Below, piece after piece: positions 10,766 through 20,900 of a DNA stretch of 64,000 nucleotides. The stretch covers positions 161,460-225,459 of the forward strand of contig QFXE01000007.1 of NCBI GenBank assembly GCA_003349915.1. Direction: 5' to 3'. The position numbers and the translations under genes are program-made. The stretch's first letter is position 1. Every line of letters starts with the position of its first letter. Under the pieces are notes generated by a model that was not told the DNA's origin, did not search any database, and worked only from the letters and a program-made list of their open reading frames with translations. The stretch is from an endosymbiont of Escarpia spicata (GTDB lineage: Bacteria > Pseudomonadota > Gammaproteobacteria > Chromatiales > Chromatiaceae).

Positions 10766-11257
10766 TTAGATCCCAAGCCCTTTTGGACCACGGGCAATGC
10801 CCGATGGGCCGGTGCGCACCATCTCGACAATCAGATCGTCGTTCACCGCTTCGACAAAGGCATCAAGCTTACAGGACACGCCTGTCAGCTCGACAATATA
10901 GCTGGTATCGGTGACATCGATGATCTTGCCGCGGAAGATCTCTACCAGTCGCTTGATCTCCTCCCGCTGGGTGCGCTCGGCGCGCAGCTTTATCATCATC
11001 ATCTCCCGCTCGATGTGGATGCCTTCGGAGAGATCCGCCAGCTTCACCACATCGATCAGTTTGTTGAGCTGCTTGGTGATCTGCTCGATGATCTCCTCGC
11101 TGCCACTCGTCACCAGGGTAAGCCGGGAGAGGCTGGGGTCCTGGGTCGGCGCCACGGTGAGTGACTCGATATTGTAACCACGGGCGGTAAACAGGCCGGA
11201 TACCCGAGAGAGAGCGCCGGACTCGTTTTCCATCAGAATAGAAATGATATGTCGCAT
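10766..11257 (-). CDS. ilvN: Acetolactate synthase small (regulatory) subunit
   Basis: Regulatory subunit that stimulates the large subunit and confers valine feedback inhibition. The N-terminal ACT domain ([20 protein letters not shown], then GLFTARGYNIESLTVAPT) is followed by a second ACT-like C-terminal domain. Its 163 residues match the IlvH/IlvN long form. The start codon overlaps the ilvB stop by one base (TGATG), so translation is coupled. ilvH would be an equally acceptable symbol. Confidence 0.95.
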   Translation of the reverse strand: MRHIISILMENESGALSRVSGLFTARGYNIESLTVAPTQDPSLSRLTLVTSGSEEIIEQITKQLNKLIDVVKLADLSEGIHIEREMMMIKLRAERTQREEIKRLVEIFRGKIIDVTDTSYIVELTGVSCKLDAFVEAVNDDLIVEMVRTGPSGIARGPKGLGI

Positions 11258-12978
11258 CAGACCAGCTCGCTCTCAGGTGACAGGTACATCTCGTGGTGGC
11301 CCTTGCCCGCCGCGATCATCGGGAAGACGTTCTCTTCCGGATCGACCACAACATCCATAAATACCAGCCGATCCTTCATGGCAAAGGCCTCCGTCATCGC
11401 CCCCTCCAGCTTTGCAGGGTCCTCGATACGCATGCCGACATGACCGTAAGACTCCGCCAGCTTGACGAAATCAGGCGTCACGTCCATGGTCGATTGAGCG
11501 TAGCGGCTGTCATAGAAGAACTCCTGCCACTGCCGTACCATGCCCATATAACCGTTGTTCAGCAGCAGTATCTTGATCGGCAGATTGTACTGCAGACAGG
11601 TTGCCAGCTCCTGGATACACATCTGAATGCTCGACTCGCCGGTGACCAGTGCAACCTCCGCTTTGGGATGGGCGAGTTGAATGCCTATCGATGCAGGAAG
11701 ACCAAATCCCATGGTGCCGAGACCGCCCGAGTTGACCCAGCGACGGGGCTTGTCGAACCCGTAAAACTGGGCCGCAAACATCTGATGCTGTCCCACATCC
11801 GAGGCAACGAAGGCATCGCCCTTGGTCACCTTGTGCAGAGTCTCCACTGCAAACTGCGGTTTGATGCGGTCACTTTTTTTCTGATCGTATTTGAGGCAGT
11901 CCATACCGCGCCACTTTTCGATCTGCACCCACCATTTTGCCAGCACATCTTTATCCGGCTTCTTTTTGTGCTCCTTCACGACCCTGAGCATGTCACGCAG
12001 GACCTGCTTGACCGGGCCCACGATCGGCACATCCACCCGCACGGTCTTGGAGATGGAAGCCGGATCGATATCAATATGGATGATCTCTGCGTTGGGGCAG
12101 AACTCCTGAATATGGCCGGTAACACGATCGTCGAATCTTGCGCCCACAGCGATCAGCACATCGGTTTCGTGCATCGACATGTTGGCTTCGTAGGTGCCGT
12201 GCATGCCGAGCATACCGAGGAAGTGGCGGTCACTGCCTGGATAGGCGCCGAGACCCATCAGCGTACTGGTGATCGGATAGTCGAGTTCATCCACCAGCTC
12301 GGTCAGCTCCTTGGAGGCATTCCCCAACACGACGCCACCCCCCGTATAGAAGACCGGCTTCTTGGCGGAGAGCATTTTGTTGACCGCCTTCTTGACCTGC
12401 CCCAAGTGTCCCTTGGCCTGCGGGTTGTAGGAGCGCATCTTGATCTTCTTAGGGTAGTCGTAAGGGATCTTGATGCCCGGATCCGTCACATCCTTTGGAA
12501 TATCGACCACCACTGGGCCGGGACGCCCGGTGGTGGCAATGTAGAACGCCTTCTTCAGGGTCAAGGCGATATCATTGACATCCTTGATAAGGAAGTTGTG
12601 TTTCACGCAGGGACGGGTGATGCCGACAGTATCGACCTCCTGAAAGGCATCACTGCCGATCACCGGGGTCGGCACCTGCCCGGTCAACACCACCATCGGA
12701 ATGGAGTCCATGTAGGCGGTGGCAATGCCAGTTACGGCATTGGTCGCACCGGGGCCGGAGGTGACCAACACCACGCCGGGTTTGCCGGTGGAGCGGGCAT
12801 AACCATCCGCCGCATGGGTGGCACCCTGTTCGTGCCGTACCAGGATATGCTTGACCGCATCCTGCCGATAGATCGCATCGTAGATGTGCAGGACGGATCC
12901 ACCCGGATAACCGAACAAATGTTCAACGCCCTCGTCCTTCAGGCATTGAACGACGATCTCGGCACCACTCAATTCCAC
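11257..12978 (-). CDS. ilvB: Acetolactate synthase large (catalytic) subunit
   Basis: ThDP-dependent enzyme that condenses pyruvate with pyruvate or 2-oxobutyrate, the first step of branched-chain amino-acid synthesis. N-terminal ThDP-binding segment [19 protein letters not shown], central FAD-binding domain, C-terminal metal/ThDP motif ([18 protein letters not shown]). I place the start at GTG 12978 (protein [17 protein letters not shown]): GGAGG lies 8 nt upstream and the family starts there, giving 573 residues; a longer in-frame reading to 13056 adds a non-homologous leader. First gene of the ilvBNC operon. Confidence 0.95.
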   Translation of the reverse strand: MELSGAEIVVQCLKDEGVEHLFGYPGGSVLHIYDAIYRQDAVKHILVRHEQGATHAADGYARSTGKPGVVLVTSGPGATNAVTGIATAYMDSIPMVVLTGQVPTPVIGSDAFQEVDTVGITRPCVKHNFLIKDVNDIALTLKKAFYIATTGRPGPVVVDIPKDVTDPGIKIPYDYPKKIKMRSYNPQAKGHLGQVKKAVNKMLSAKKPVFYTGGGVVLGNASKELTELVDELDYPITSTLMGLGAYPGSDRHFLGMLGMHGTYEANMSMHETDVLIAVGARFDDRVTGHIQEFCPNAEIIHIDIDPASISKTVRVDVPIVGPVKQVLRDMLRVVKEHKKKPDKDVLAKWWVQIEKWRGMDCLKYDQKKSDRIKPQFAVETLHKVTKGDAFVASDVGQHQMFAAQFYGFDKPRRWVNSGGLGTMGFGLPASIGIQLAHPKAEVALVTGESSIQMCIQELATCLQYNLPIKILLLNNGYMGMVRQWQEFFYDSRYAQSTMDVTPDFVKLAESYGHVGMRIEDPAKLEGAMTEAFAMKDRLVFMDVVVDPEENVFPMIAAGKGHHEMYLSPESELV

Positions 12979-13169
12979 TTCAGCAACCTCCAAATGCTGC
13001 CCTGAGTCACGGGCAGCGGACAATATCAAAACCGTACAAACTACTAATAGTCGCACGGGAGGTCAAGCAATAACCGGTATTCCACAATGCCCTCCAGGTT
13101 TTCTTTTTAAATTGGACGACGTCACTTGCCATTCCACGCCCTTGCTCCATAATTTAGAGTGGCTGGTTG

Positions 13170-13661
13170 ATGGATGGAAATAACGATAAAAAAATGAAGC
13201 TATATAGACTTTTTTCAGGTTTTTTCCTGGCTGCAATCTCACTCGCAGCAGGCGCTCAAACCTATCGATGGGTGGGGGAAGACGGTGTCACCGTATACTC
13301 ACAGACGCCACCGCCTTCAGGTTCGGATTCGGCGGAGGTGATAAAACATCATCCGGCACCAAAGGACGACCCTGCTGATATCGAAGCGGCAAAAAAAAGT
13401 CTGAACAAGATGCGCCAGGATCTGGAAGATCGCCGGGAAGATCGCAAGCTGGCCAAGCAGGCGCAGGATGAGCAGCAGCAGGCCGCCACCACTCGTCTGC
13501 AGAATTGTGAGGTTGGGCGCTCCAACCTGCGCAATCTTACTGCCCTTGGTAACCGCAAATTGCGCACCCAGGACGGAGAGTACCTGCGGCTGACTGAAGA
13601 AGAGCGCCAAACCAGAATGGAGCAGGCCCGCAAGGACATCGAGGACAACTGCAAAAAGTGA
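13170..13661 (+). CDS. Secreted DUF4124-domain protein
   Basis: About 163 residues. A Sec signal (LYRLFSGFFLAAISLAAGAQ) precedes the short DUF4124 motif TYRWVGEDGVTVYSQTPPPS, seen in many small periplasmic proteins of gammaproteobacteria, then a charged helical tail rich in Lys, Arg and Gln with one Cys pair (NCEVGRSNLRN and DNCKK). Function unknown. The start is uncertain: ATG 13170 or ATG 13194 (MKLYRLF). It is followed 13 bp later by the tautomerase gene, so the two may be co-transcribed. Confidence 0.75.
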   Translation: MDGNNDKKMKLYRLFSGFFLAAISLAAGAQTYRWVGEDGVTVYSQTPPPSGSDSAEVIKHHPAPKDDPADIEAAKKSLNKMRQDLEDRREDRKLAKQAQDEQQQAATTRLQNCEVGRSNLRNLTALGNRKLRTQDGEYLRLTEEERQTRMEQARKDIEDNCKK

Positions 13662-13674
13662 CTGGGAGGTATCC

Positions 13675-14019
13675 ATGCCGGTACTCAAGATCCAGACCAA
13701 CGCCGAAATCCCTGAAGACATCGAGACACGGCTGCTCCAAAATGCCTCTGCACAGGTCGCAGAGATGCTCGGCAAACCAGAACGCTATGTCATGGCGTTC
13801 ATCGAAACCAATCCCTATATGCTGTTCGCGGGCGATAATGCTCCAATGGCCTACCTTGAACTGAAAAGCATCGGCCTGCCGGGAGACCGGACCGGCGAGT
13901 TCTCCGACCGGCTCTGCAAACTGATCTCGGAGCAGCTACTCATCCCGATGGATCGGATCTATATCGAATTCGCCATGGCGGAGCGCCACATGTGGGGTTG
14001 GAGCGGGGGGACTTTCTAG
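13675..14019 (+). CDS. MIF/phenylpyruvate tautomerase-family protein
   Basis: A 114-residue protein of the tautomerase superfamily, MIF branch. Pro2 (MPVLKIQTN) would be the catalytic base after Met removal; MAFIETNPYMLFAG and a C-terminal IEFAMAERHMWGWSGGTF are the conserved sheet and tail. Bacterial homologues are common near metabolic genes but their physiological substrate is not known. A ribosome site (GGGAGG) lies 7 nt upstream of the ATG. It follows the DUF4124 gene closely and is followed by REP palindromes. Confidence 0.85.
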   Translation: MPVLKIQTNAEIPEDIETRLLQNASAQVAEMLGKPERYVMAFIETNPYMLFAGDNAPMAYLELKSIGLPGDRTGEFSDRLCKLISEQLLIPMDRIYIEFAMAERHMWGWSGGTF

Positions 14020-14025
14020 CAACCA

Positions 14026-14094
14026 TGGTGCGCACAGCGCACCCTACGTTCGCTGAATGTAGGCTGGATCAAGCGCAGCGGATCCGGCCTACGT
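14026..14094. repeat. REP palindromes of families A (partial) and B
   Basis: GGTGCGCACAGCGCACC at about 14027-14043 matches the palindrome ends of family A; 14056-14094 (GTAGGCTGGATCAAGCGCAG, then CGGATCCGGCCTAC) matches family B seen at 3318-3407. They fill the gap between two convergent genes. Confidence 0.6.
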
Positions 14095-14958
14095 TTAATC
14101 GACCAATCCCGCCCTGATCTGCTGTTTATAGGCCTGAAAAAGTGCCCAGACACGGCGCCACACAGGGCCGGCAACCCCTTCACCAACCGGCCCCTCATTC
14201 AAGGAGATCACCGGCACGATCTCTTTCGTGGAGCTGGTGATCCAGAGCTCATCCGCCTCAAACAGGCGGCTTTCCGCAATCGGCGCCTGGATCAATGGCA
14301 GATTGTGCAACCCGGCAAGCTCCACCACGAGGTCTCTGGTAATGCCCGGCAGCAGCTCCGGCCCATCGGGGGGCGTGGTAATCACTCCATCCTTCACCAC
14401 AAAAAGATTGGAGGCGGTCCCCTCATGGGCCACACCATCCCGGATGAGAATGGCCTCCGCCGCCCCCTCGTCCACCGCCTGCTGACGTAACAGCACATTC
14501 GCAAGCAGGGTGATTGCCTTGATGTTGCAGCGTAGCCAGCGGGTATCCGGCAATGTGACGGCTGCGACACCCAACTCCGCTTGCCCCGGTTCAGGTGGCA
14601 CAACCGGGAAGGCCATGGCAAAGACCGTCGGCGTGGCCACCACAGGAAAGCTGTGATCCCGCTTCGGCGCAACCCCACGTGTAACCTGAAGATAGACCGC
14701 CTGGTCACCCATCTCCCCCGTTGGCAGCAGAGACTGGAGGATATCTCGCCAATCGTGATGGGAGATCGACACCGCAAGGCGGATACCCTGCAGGCTCCGG
14801 TCGAGCCGATCCAGATGCTGCTCCAGACGAAACAGCCTTCCACCGTAGGCAGGAATGACCTCATAAACCCCGTCGCCAAAGAGAAACCCTCGATCCAGCA
14901 CAGAGATCCTGGCCTCCTCCAGGGGGAGGAACTCGCCATTGAGGTAAACCTTGGTCAT
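14095..14958 (-). CDS. dat: D-amino-acid (D-alanine) transaminase, class IV PLP enzyme
   Basis: PLP-dependent fold-type IV aminotransferase, 287 residues. Opening MTKVYLNGEFLPLEEARISV, then LDRGFLFGDGVYEVIPAYGG; YLQVTRGVAPKRDHSFP is typical of D-alanine transaminases, and the PLP lysine should be the Lys in CNIKAITLLANVL. It would interconvert D-alanine and D-glutamate with keto acids, supplying peptidoglycan precursors. The start ATG 14958 is chosen because upstream in-frame sequence overlaps the divergent proS and has no homology. A branched-chain aminotransferase is the alternative, but the RGVAxxRDH motif favours Dat. Confidence 0.85.
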   Translation of the reverse strand: MTKVYLNGEFLPLEEARISVLDRGFLFGDGVYEVIPAYGGRLFRLEQHLDRLDRSLQGIRLAVSISHHDWRDILQSLLPTGEMGDQAVYLQVTRGVAPKRDHSFPVVATPTVFAMAFPVVPPEPGQAELGVAAVTLPDTRWLRCNIKAITLLANVLLRQQAVDEGAAEAILIRDGVAHEGTASNLFVVKDGVITTPPDGPELLPGITRDLVVELAGLHNLPLIQAPIAESRLFEADELWITSSTKEIVPVISLNEGPVGEGVAGPVWRRVWALFQAYKQQIRAGLVD

Positions 14959-15097
14959 GTCTGAGATTTCCAATACGAGAGCAATTCTGAAAGTATGCCC
15001 CTGCCCACCCGACGTCAAGCCGTTCCTGCAGAGTGGATGACCCACCGCAAATTGCAGGCTAAAATGGCGCGTTTTCACCACAGGATCTTTTACCGCA

Positions 15098-16813
15098 ATG
15101 CGTACTTCTGACTTTCCGCTGCAAACCGTCAAGGAAACCCCCGCCGATGCGGAGACTGCCAGCCACCAGCTGATGCTGCGCGCCGGCATGATCCGCAAAC
15201 TGGCCGCCGGTCTCTACTCCTGGCTACCGCTGGGACTGCGGGTATTACGCAAGGTAGAACGCATCGTGCGGGATGAGATGGATCGCGCCGGCGCACTGGA
15301 GGTGCTGATGCCGACCGTGCAGCCCGCCGAGCTCTGGCAGGAGTCGGGCCGCTGGGAGAAATATGGTCCGGAGCTGCTGCGTTTTCACGACCGCCACAAC
15401 CGGGAGTTCTGCTTCGGTCCCACCCATGAGGAGATCATCACCGATCTGGCGCGTAACGAGCTGCGAAGCTATAAACAGCTGCCGATCAATTTCTACCAGA
15501 TCCAGACCAAGTTCCGCGATGAGATCCGCCCCCGTTTCGGCATCATGCGCGCCCGCGAGTTCCTTATGAAGGACGCCTACTCCTTCCATCAGAATCAGGA
15601 ATCACTGCAGGGAACTTACGACCGGATGTATGAGACCTACACGCGCATCTTCAGCCGTTGCGGCCTCAATTTCCGTCCTGTGACGGCGGATACCGGTAGC
15701 ATCGGCGGCAGCGCCTCCCATGAATTCCATGTGCTGGCGGAATCGGGTGAGGACGCTATCGCCTTCTCCACGGAAAGCGACTACGCCGCCAATATCGAAC
15801 TGGCGGAAGCGGTGGCACCCGCCGGTGACCGCCCTGCCCCTGGCCGTGAGATGGAACTGGTGGACACACCGGATGCAAAGACCATCCAGGAGCTGGTGGA
15901 ACAGTTCAACCAACCCATCACGCAGACGGTCAAGACCCTGATCGTGCAGGCGGACGAAGAGAGCGAGACCGATCTCGTCGCCCTGCTGGTGCGCGGTGAT
16001 CACGAACTGAACGAGGTCAAGACGGAGAAGCTGCCCCAAGTGGCGATACCTCTGACCTTTGCCGACGAAGAGCAGATCCGTGCTGCGATCGGCGCAGGCA
16101 CCGGCTCACTCGGACCGGTCAATCTGAACATCCCACTTTTCGTCGATCGCGCCGTGGCACAGATGGCCGATTTCAGCGCAGGTGCCAACCAGGACGGCAA
16201 GCACCACTTCGGTATCAATTGGGGGCGCGATCTGCCGGAACCGGAGAACATCGCCGATCTGCGCAACGTCGTGGAGGGAGATCCCAGTCCAGATGGCAGC
16301 GGCACACTTACCATTGCGCGGGGCATCGAGGTAGGTCACATCTTCCAGCTCGGCCAGAAGTACAGTGAAGCGATGAACGCCAAGGTGCTGGATGAAAACG
16401 GCAAATCCGTCACCATGACCATGGGCTGCTACGGCATCGGCGTCTCCAGGGTTGTGGCCGCCGCCATCGAACAGCACCACGACGACAAAGGCATCTGCTG
16501 GCCCGCTGGGCTCGCGCCTTTTCAGGTCGCCATCTGCCCGATGAAGATGAACAAATCCCACCGGGTACGGGAGGCCGTCGAACAGCTGCACGATGCCTTT
16601 GAGTCTGCAGGTATCGAGGTGCTGCTGGATGACCGGAATGTCCGCCCCGGCTTCATGTTTGCCGACATGGAACTGATCGGCATCCCCCATCGCATCGTGG
16701 TAGGGGAGCGCTCTCTGGATGAGGGTAATGTGGAGTACCGTGCCCGCACCGCTACGGAGAACAGCTTCATCCCGCTGGATGAGATTCTCGACCATATCAA
16801 AGGGCAGTTGTAA
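15098..16813 (+). CDS. proS: Prolyl-tRNA synthetase (bacterial type with editing domain)
   Basis: Class II aminoacyl-tRNA synthetase, 571 residues. Motif 2 region ([43 protein letters not shown]) and motif 3 region ([19 protein letters not shown]) are clear. The insertion domain between them (about residues 224-410) is the YbaK-like editing domain that clears Ala-tRNA-Pro. The C-terminal anticodon-binding domain ends near [12 protein letters not shown]. Divergent from dat. Confidence 0.97.
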   Translation: MRTSDFPLQTVKETPADAETASHQLMLRAGMIRKLAAGLYSWLPLGLRVLRKVERIVRDEMDRAGALEVLMPTVQPAELWQESGRWEKYGPELLRFHDRHNREFCFGPTHEEIITDLARNELRSYKQLPINFYQIQTKFRDEIRPRFGIMRAREFLMKDAYSFHQNQESLQGTYDRMYETYTRIFSRCGLNFRPVTADTGSIGGSASHEFHVLAESGEDAIAFSTESDYAANIELAEAVAPAGDRPAPGREMELVDTPDAKTIQELVEQFNQPITQTVKTLIVQADEESETDLVALLVRGDHELNEVKTEKLPQVAIPLTFADEEQIRAAIGAGTGSLGPVNLNIPLFVDRAVAQMADFSAGANQDGKHHFGINWGRDLPEPENIADLRNVVEGDPSPDGSGTLTIARGIEVGHIFQLGQKYSEAMNAKVLDENGKSVTMTMGCYGIGVSRVVAAAIEQHHDDKGICWPAGLAPFQVAICPMKMNKSHRVREAVEQLHDAFESAGIEVLLDDRNVRPGFMFADMELIGIPHRIVVGERSLDEGNVEYRARTATENSFIPLDEILDHIKGQL

Positions 16814-16872
16814 GCGAATATGAATTTGTAGGAGCGGCAAGACGCCTCCCCTACTCGCTCTTCGTCGAGAGA

Positions 16873-16917
16873 TAAAAAACAAAACCCACCACCGGGTACG
16901 CATCCGATGGTGGGTTC
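16873..16917 (-). terminator. Intrinsic terminator after the PAS gene
   Basis: On the minus strand, arms AACCCACCA and TGGTGGGTT flank a loop of about 15 nt and are followed by TTGTTTTTTATC. It lies 55 bp past the stop of the PAS protein and between convergent genes. Confidence 0.75.
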
Positions 16918-16971
16918 TGCACCTGCCAACCAGCCAGGTTTTTTCTGATAGATTACAGCGTATCGTAAAAG

Positions 16972-17751
16972 CTACTTCTCCTTTGTCAGCGCCTTCAGCA
17001 GCATCATCAACTCACCCGCCGTATGGCGGATGGTCCGCACCCCTTCCTGCATATCGTTGCATTCAGCCCCGATCCGCATCGCCGCCGCCGCATTGGCTAC
17101 ATCGAGAATACGTCCCAAAGGCGCACGAATCTCCTGCAGCAGCAACTCCACGGCATCCTGCTCCGCGTGGCTGGCCAGCGACAAATCATCTTTAGACACC
17201 TGGAGTTCATTACTGAGATCCTTCACCAGGTTCTCCAGATTATCCCTGTAGGCACTCACTTCCTGTAGCGCCCACTTCTGACGGGTAACATCCTGAAAGA
17301 AACAGATCGCTGAGGAATAATCGTGTTCCACCGGGGAGTTCCTGACACCGGATAGAGAAACGGTCACCGTCAACAACCGTTTCTCACCCGCAGCATTGCT
17401 GACTTCCAACGGGTGCTGAAACAGGTCGGCTTTGGAAGCGCAGACATCTGCCAGATAACGCGGCACATCCTCACCGAATTCAGGGGGACAGGGAATCCAG
17501 CCATCCAGCGAGCGGCTGAGAACATCGGCCTCTTCACAACCGAAGAGCTTCTCTGCGCCGCGACTGAAAAGCTGCACCAGACCGTCTGCATCGAACATCA
17601 CGATGGCATCCATCGATTCCCGTAGCATCTCCTGCAGACGCACCTGCTCCTGCAGGACCTCAAAACCGGTCTGCCTGACGTGGTGCCGCGCCCTGTGCAG
17701 GCGGGTCACCTCTTCAATCAGCTCATTTCTGCTCTTCCCTACATCATCCAT
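16972..17751 (-). CDS. PAS-domain protein with degenerate histidine-kinase dimerisation segment
   Basis: 259-residue cytosolic protein. A short N-terminal coiled coil (residues 1-45) leads into a PAS domain (about 42-155; AIVMFDADGLVQLFSRGAEKLF) and then a second coiled coil. Residues 200-259 resemble a HisKA/DHp helical hairpin, with LLLQEIRAPLGRILDVANAA in the place of the usual SHEIRTPL motif; the phospho-acceptor His is replaced by Gln206 and there is no HATPase domain. It cannot be a standard kinase; a sensor that pairs with a kinase or sequesters a response regulator is possible. No adjacent regulator gene. Confidence 0.75.
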   Translation of the reverse strand: MDDVGKSRNELIEEVTRLHRARHHVRQTGFEVLQEQVRLQEMLRESMDAIVMFDADGLVQLFSRGAEKLFGCEEADVLSRSLDGWIPCPPEFGEDVPRYLADVCASKADLFQHPLEVSNAAGEKRLLTVTVSLSGVRNSPVEHDYSSAICFFQDVTRQKWALQEVSAYRDNLENLVKDLSNELQVSKDDLSLASHAEQDAVELLLQEIRAPLGRILDVANAAAAMRIGAECNDMQEGVRTIRHTAGELMMLLKALTKEK

Positions 17752-17942
17752 AGGCTTGGTTCCTCACGAATCAAACTGAGTACCGGGCTTGCAAGACCGG
17801 TTGCTTGATCAATGAGTCGGCGAGGCAGTATGGATATTGAGGAAGCTGAGAATGAGATTCACAGGTTGGGAATTATTGGATTTCTACTGTGATTTCGTTC
17901 ACGGGATTACAGTCGATTGGTTCCTGAAAGAACGTCGGAAAC

Positions 17943-17966
17943 AAAAAACCCCGGCAGTGCCGAGGT
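17943..17966 (-). terminator. Intrinsic terminator after the giant repeat lipoprotein
   Basis: On the minus strand AACCTCGGC, a 3-nt loop and GCCGGGGTT are followed by TTTTG, 25 bp beyond the stop at 17991. Confidence 0.8.
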
Positions 17967-17990
17967 TCTGTCTCCAATTGAGTAAAAGCG

Positions 17991-20900
17991 TTAAGGCACG
18001 GCCGATCGCATGATGAAGATGCTTCTCGTGTCGCCTTGCATAGTCCTGGCAGGGTCCATAGTACGCAGGTCTAGCCGCATAAGCTCACCCGGCTCCAGGG
18101 AGGGATCGAGCCCTACCGGAGCAGTCCAGGTCCAGGTATTGGTATTGGTTCCATCGTAAGCTAGGTCGGCGGAAGTCGCATGGTTCATTGGCTCAGAGCG
18201 GACCTCTCCATACTGGATTGCATTCCCGGTGGCAGGATCCGATAGCCGTCCACGAACAAGCCAGAGGGTGTCCGCAGGCAGTGCGCTGGTCCAACTGACC
18301 GACGTTACCGCTGCCGTGCCGATATCATGGGCGGTGGTCAGAGACGTTGCGGTGTCACCCGTGAACGGTGGTCCAACACTCAGATTGACCGTAATCGCCG
18401 ACCGGGGCGGCGCCGCTACCGCTGTGGGAACCGGCACTGTGTAGTCCAGCGAAAATGTCATGGGCGGAATACCCAAACCCAGTCGGTCGTTGGTGAAGGC
18501 TGCAGTGACGGTATCCGCTACCAATATTGAATGGTCTCGGGTACTGGCATAGCTTCCCACCCGCTGTGCCTTGCCGTCGTCGAACGGGAACTGAAAATAG
18601 GCGTCAACGACATCCATATAGTCGTTGCCACCACCCGTAGGCACGTCATCCCAAAGGGCAAAGCTATTACCTCCACCATCGAAGGTTCCAGCCAGCAGTG
18701 ATACGTCCGCATTGAGGAAAGCGGCCGGAGCGTTACCGAAGGAAATCACGGTCTTCGGTAAGCCACCTTCGGTCAACTGGGATCTGACCATCAGCTCGGG
18801 ATTCACTGCCCGTGCAACACCCGTAGATGTCCCCATGGTCACCGTGGCATTGCCGCTATCGGTGAAGGTCAGGGTCGTGGGCATCGCCACACCGCCATTT
18901 GCCAGATCATACAGCGTCAGGCTCACCCGATTGCTGGCCCAGTCGATGGCGTTTGGAGTGAACTGCGAGGCTCCAGACAGCCACGGATGGCAGGAGATCC
19001 CGGTGAAGGTCGGTACGACGCAGGTGACATTATTTCCATCGCTGATCACCTGCAGGGAGAATTTACCCAAGGGGAGATCCGGATTATCTGTCTCAACGGT
19101 AAAGTAACCGTTCATGCCCGCCGACACACCCAAGCGGCGACTGCGGGAGTTGGCCCTGCCGTTGGCATCATCGTGAATCGACCAGACACGCAGTTCAGAG
19201 GGACCATCCCATTCGTTGATAGCACCTGCCGGCACGGTGACACTGGCGCTGGCGCTGGAAACGCGCATCCGAATCGGCTCTTCCGTATTGTCGAAATCGA
19301 AGTTGTAGCCGACGGCGCCGGCTACGCCGGGAAATTCGGCGGTCATGGCCTGGTAGGGATTGAAGAACCCATAGAGACCGATCACCTGACCCGACTCGGT
19401 ACGCGATGAAGCAACACCGTTCAGATCAATATCCCTGCGACTGATGCGTTCCGTCACCAGATCAGCAAGTTCCGCATCCGTACCGTAGGAGGCAACTTCC
19501 AGATCGTTACCACCCTCACCATCGCCCATGTCGTCAAAAATCTTCACGACATAGCTTTCGCCATGAATCAGGGCAGTACCCGCTCCGTCGCGGTAGGTAT
19601 CGCAACTGGCGAAACCGTAGAAACCCGTCTGGAACGCCTCACTGTCGAAGTCCGGATAGGGCAGTCGGCTCATTATCTTAAAGCCATCCTGGTCATACCT
19701 CCGGGAACACAGTTTAGTGGCGCCAGCGTAGACCTCAACCCGCAAAATGCTGGCAGCGGTTGCCTTCCGCAACCACGGATTGCGCACACCCATGATATGC
19801 AGTTCCTCGACGCCGCCACCGGAGACCGCGTTGGTGATCCTGCGAGTATAGGTCTCGGCGGTCAGAGGCTTGCCGTAGAGCCGGTCACTCCAGCCGTCTG
19901 AATCATTGGGTGTCAAAGCCGAATTCGTGCAGACCGTGGGATCGGTGGTGCCGTAAAAGACCCGTTCCTCACCCTCGGATGCCATAACGAGGATCGGTTT
20001 GCCCGTAACGTCGTCCGGAGCCCTTACAAACAGCCCGCCGAAGTTGTCAGCCTCGCAGACCAGGTCGTCAACGCCATCACCGTTCCAGTCATCAATCCAA
20101 GTGTCCTCCAAGGTGAAGGTAAAGAAGCCGGTGCTGGCATCAAAATTAGAAGCGCCCACTGTACTACTACCCGCTCCCGGCGGGAGATGCAGGTTGAAGC
20201 TGCTGCCGCTGATCTCGATCTCCACCGGCGCATTGCCACGATCCGGATTGACATCGTTCTCCCCCCGGTACTCGATGGCATATTGGCCGTTGTAGTCTTC
20301 CGTGCCGTTATGGCGGTAGACGAAGGTTCCCGCAGCCTCGGTAGAGAGAGAGCAGCTGTCGACACTGTTGCCTACACCATCTCTGATATCCCCATCTTCC
20401 TGAATGGTTGCAGTAAACGTCTTGGTGGCTGGGTCGTAGGTACCGTTGACGGTAAAGGTTACATTCACCGTGTAGCCAGCATCTTCCCAGCTGAGGTTTA
20501 AACTGAGTATGAAGCTGTTGTCGGCCGGGTTGAAAGTGCCGGAGATCAAGAGGCCGGATTCTCCATTGGGAGCAGTCGAGGTCAAACTGACGCCGCTCTG
20601 GCTCATCCCGATGTAACCCCAGTCTGTGTCACCCACCAGCTCGCTGTAGCAACTAATGGGGACACTGCTGGGCGGCACAACGCCGGTGACGGTCGAATTG
20701 ATGCGGTAGATACCACTCAGATCATCCACCGCTGTTGCCGGATTGATCGTGATGGAAAACGGACCCAGATCGGCGGATTCCGACGGGACACCGTCGTCGG
20801 TGACGGTGATGGTGATATTGGCCTGCTCACCCTCCGCATCCGGCGTACCAAAGATCTCACCAGTGGTACCATTGATGCTGGCCCAGCTGGGCAAATTTGT

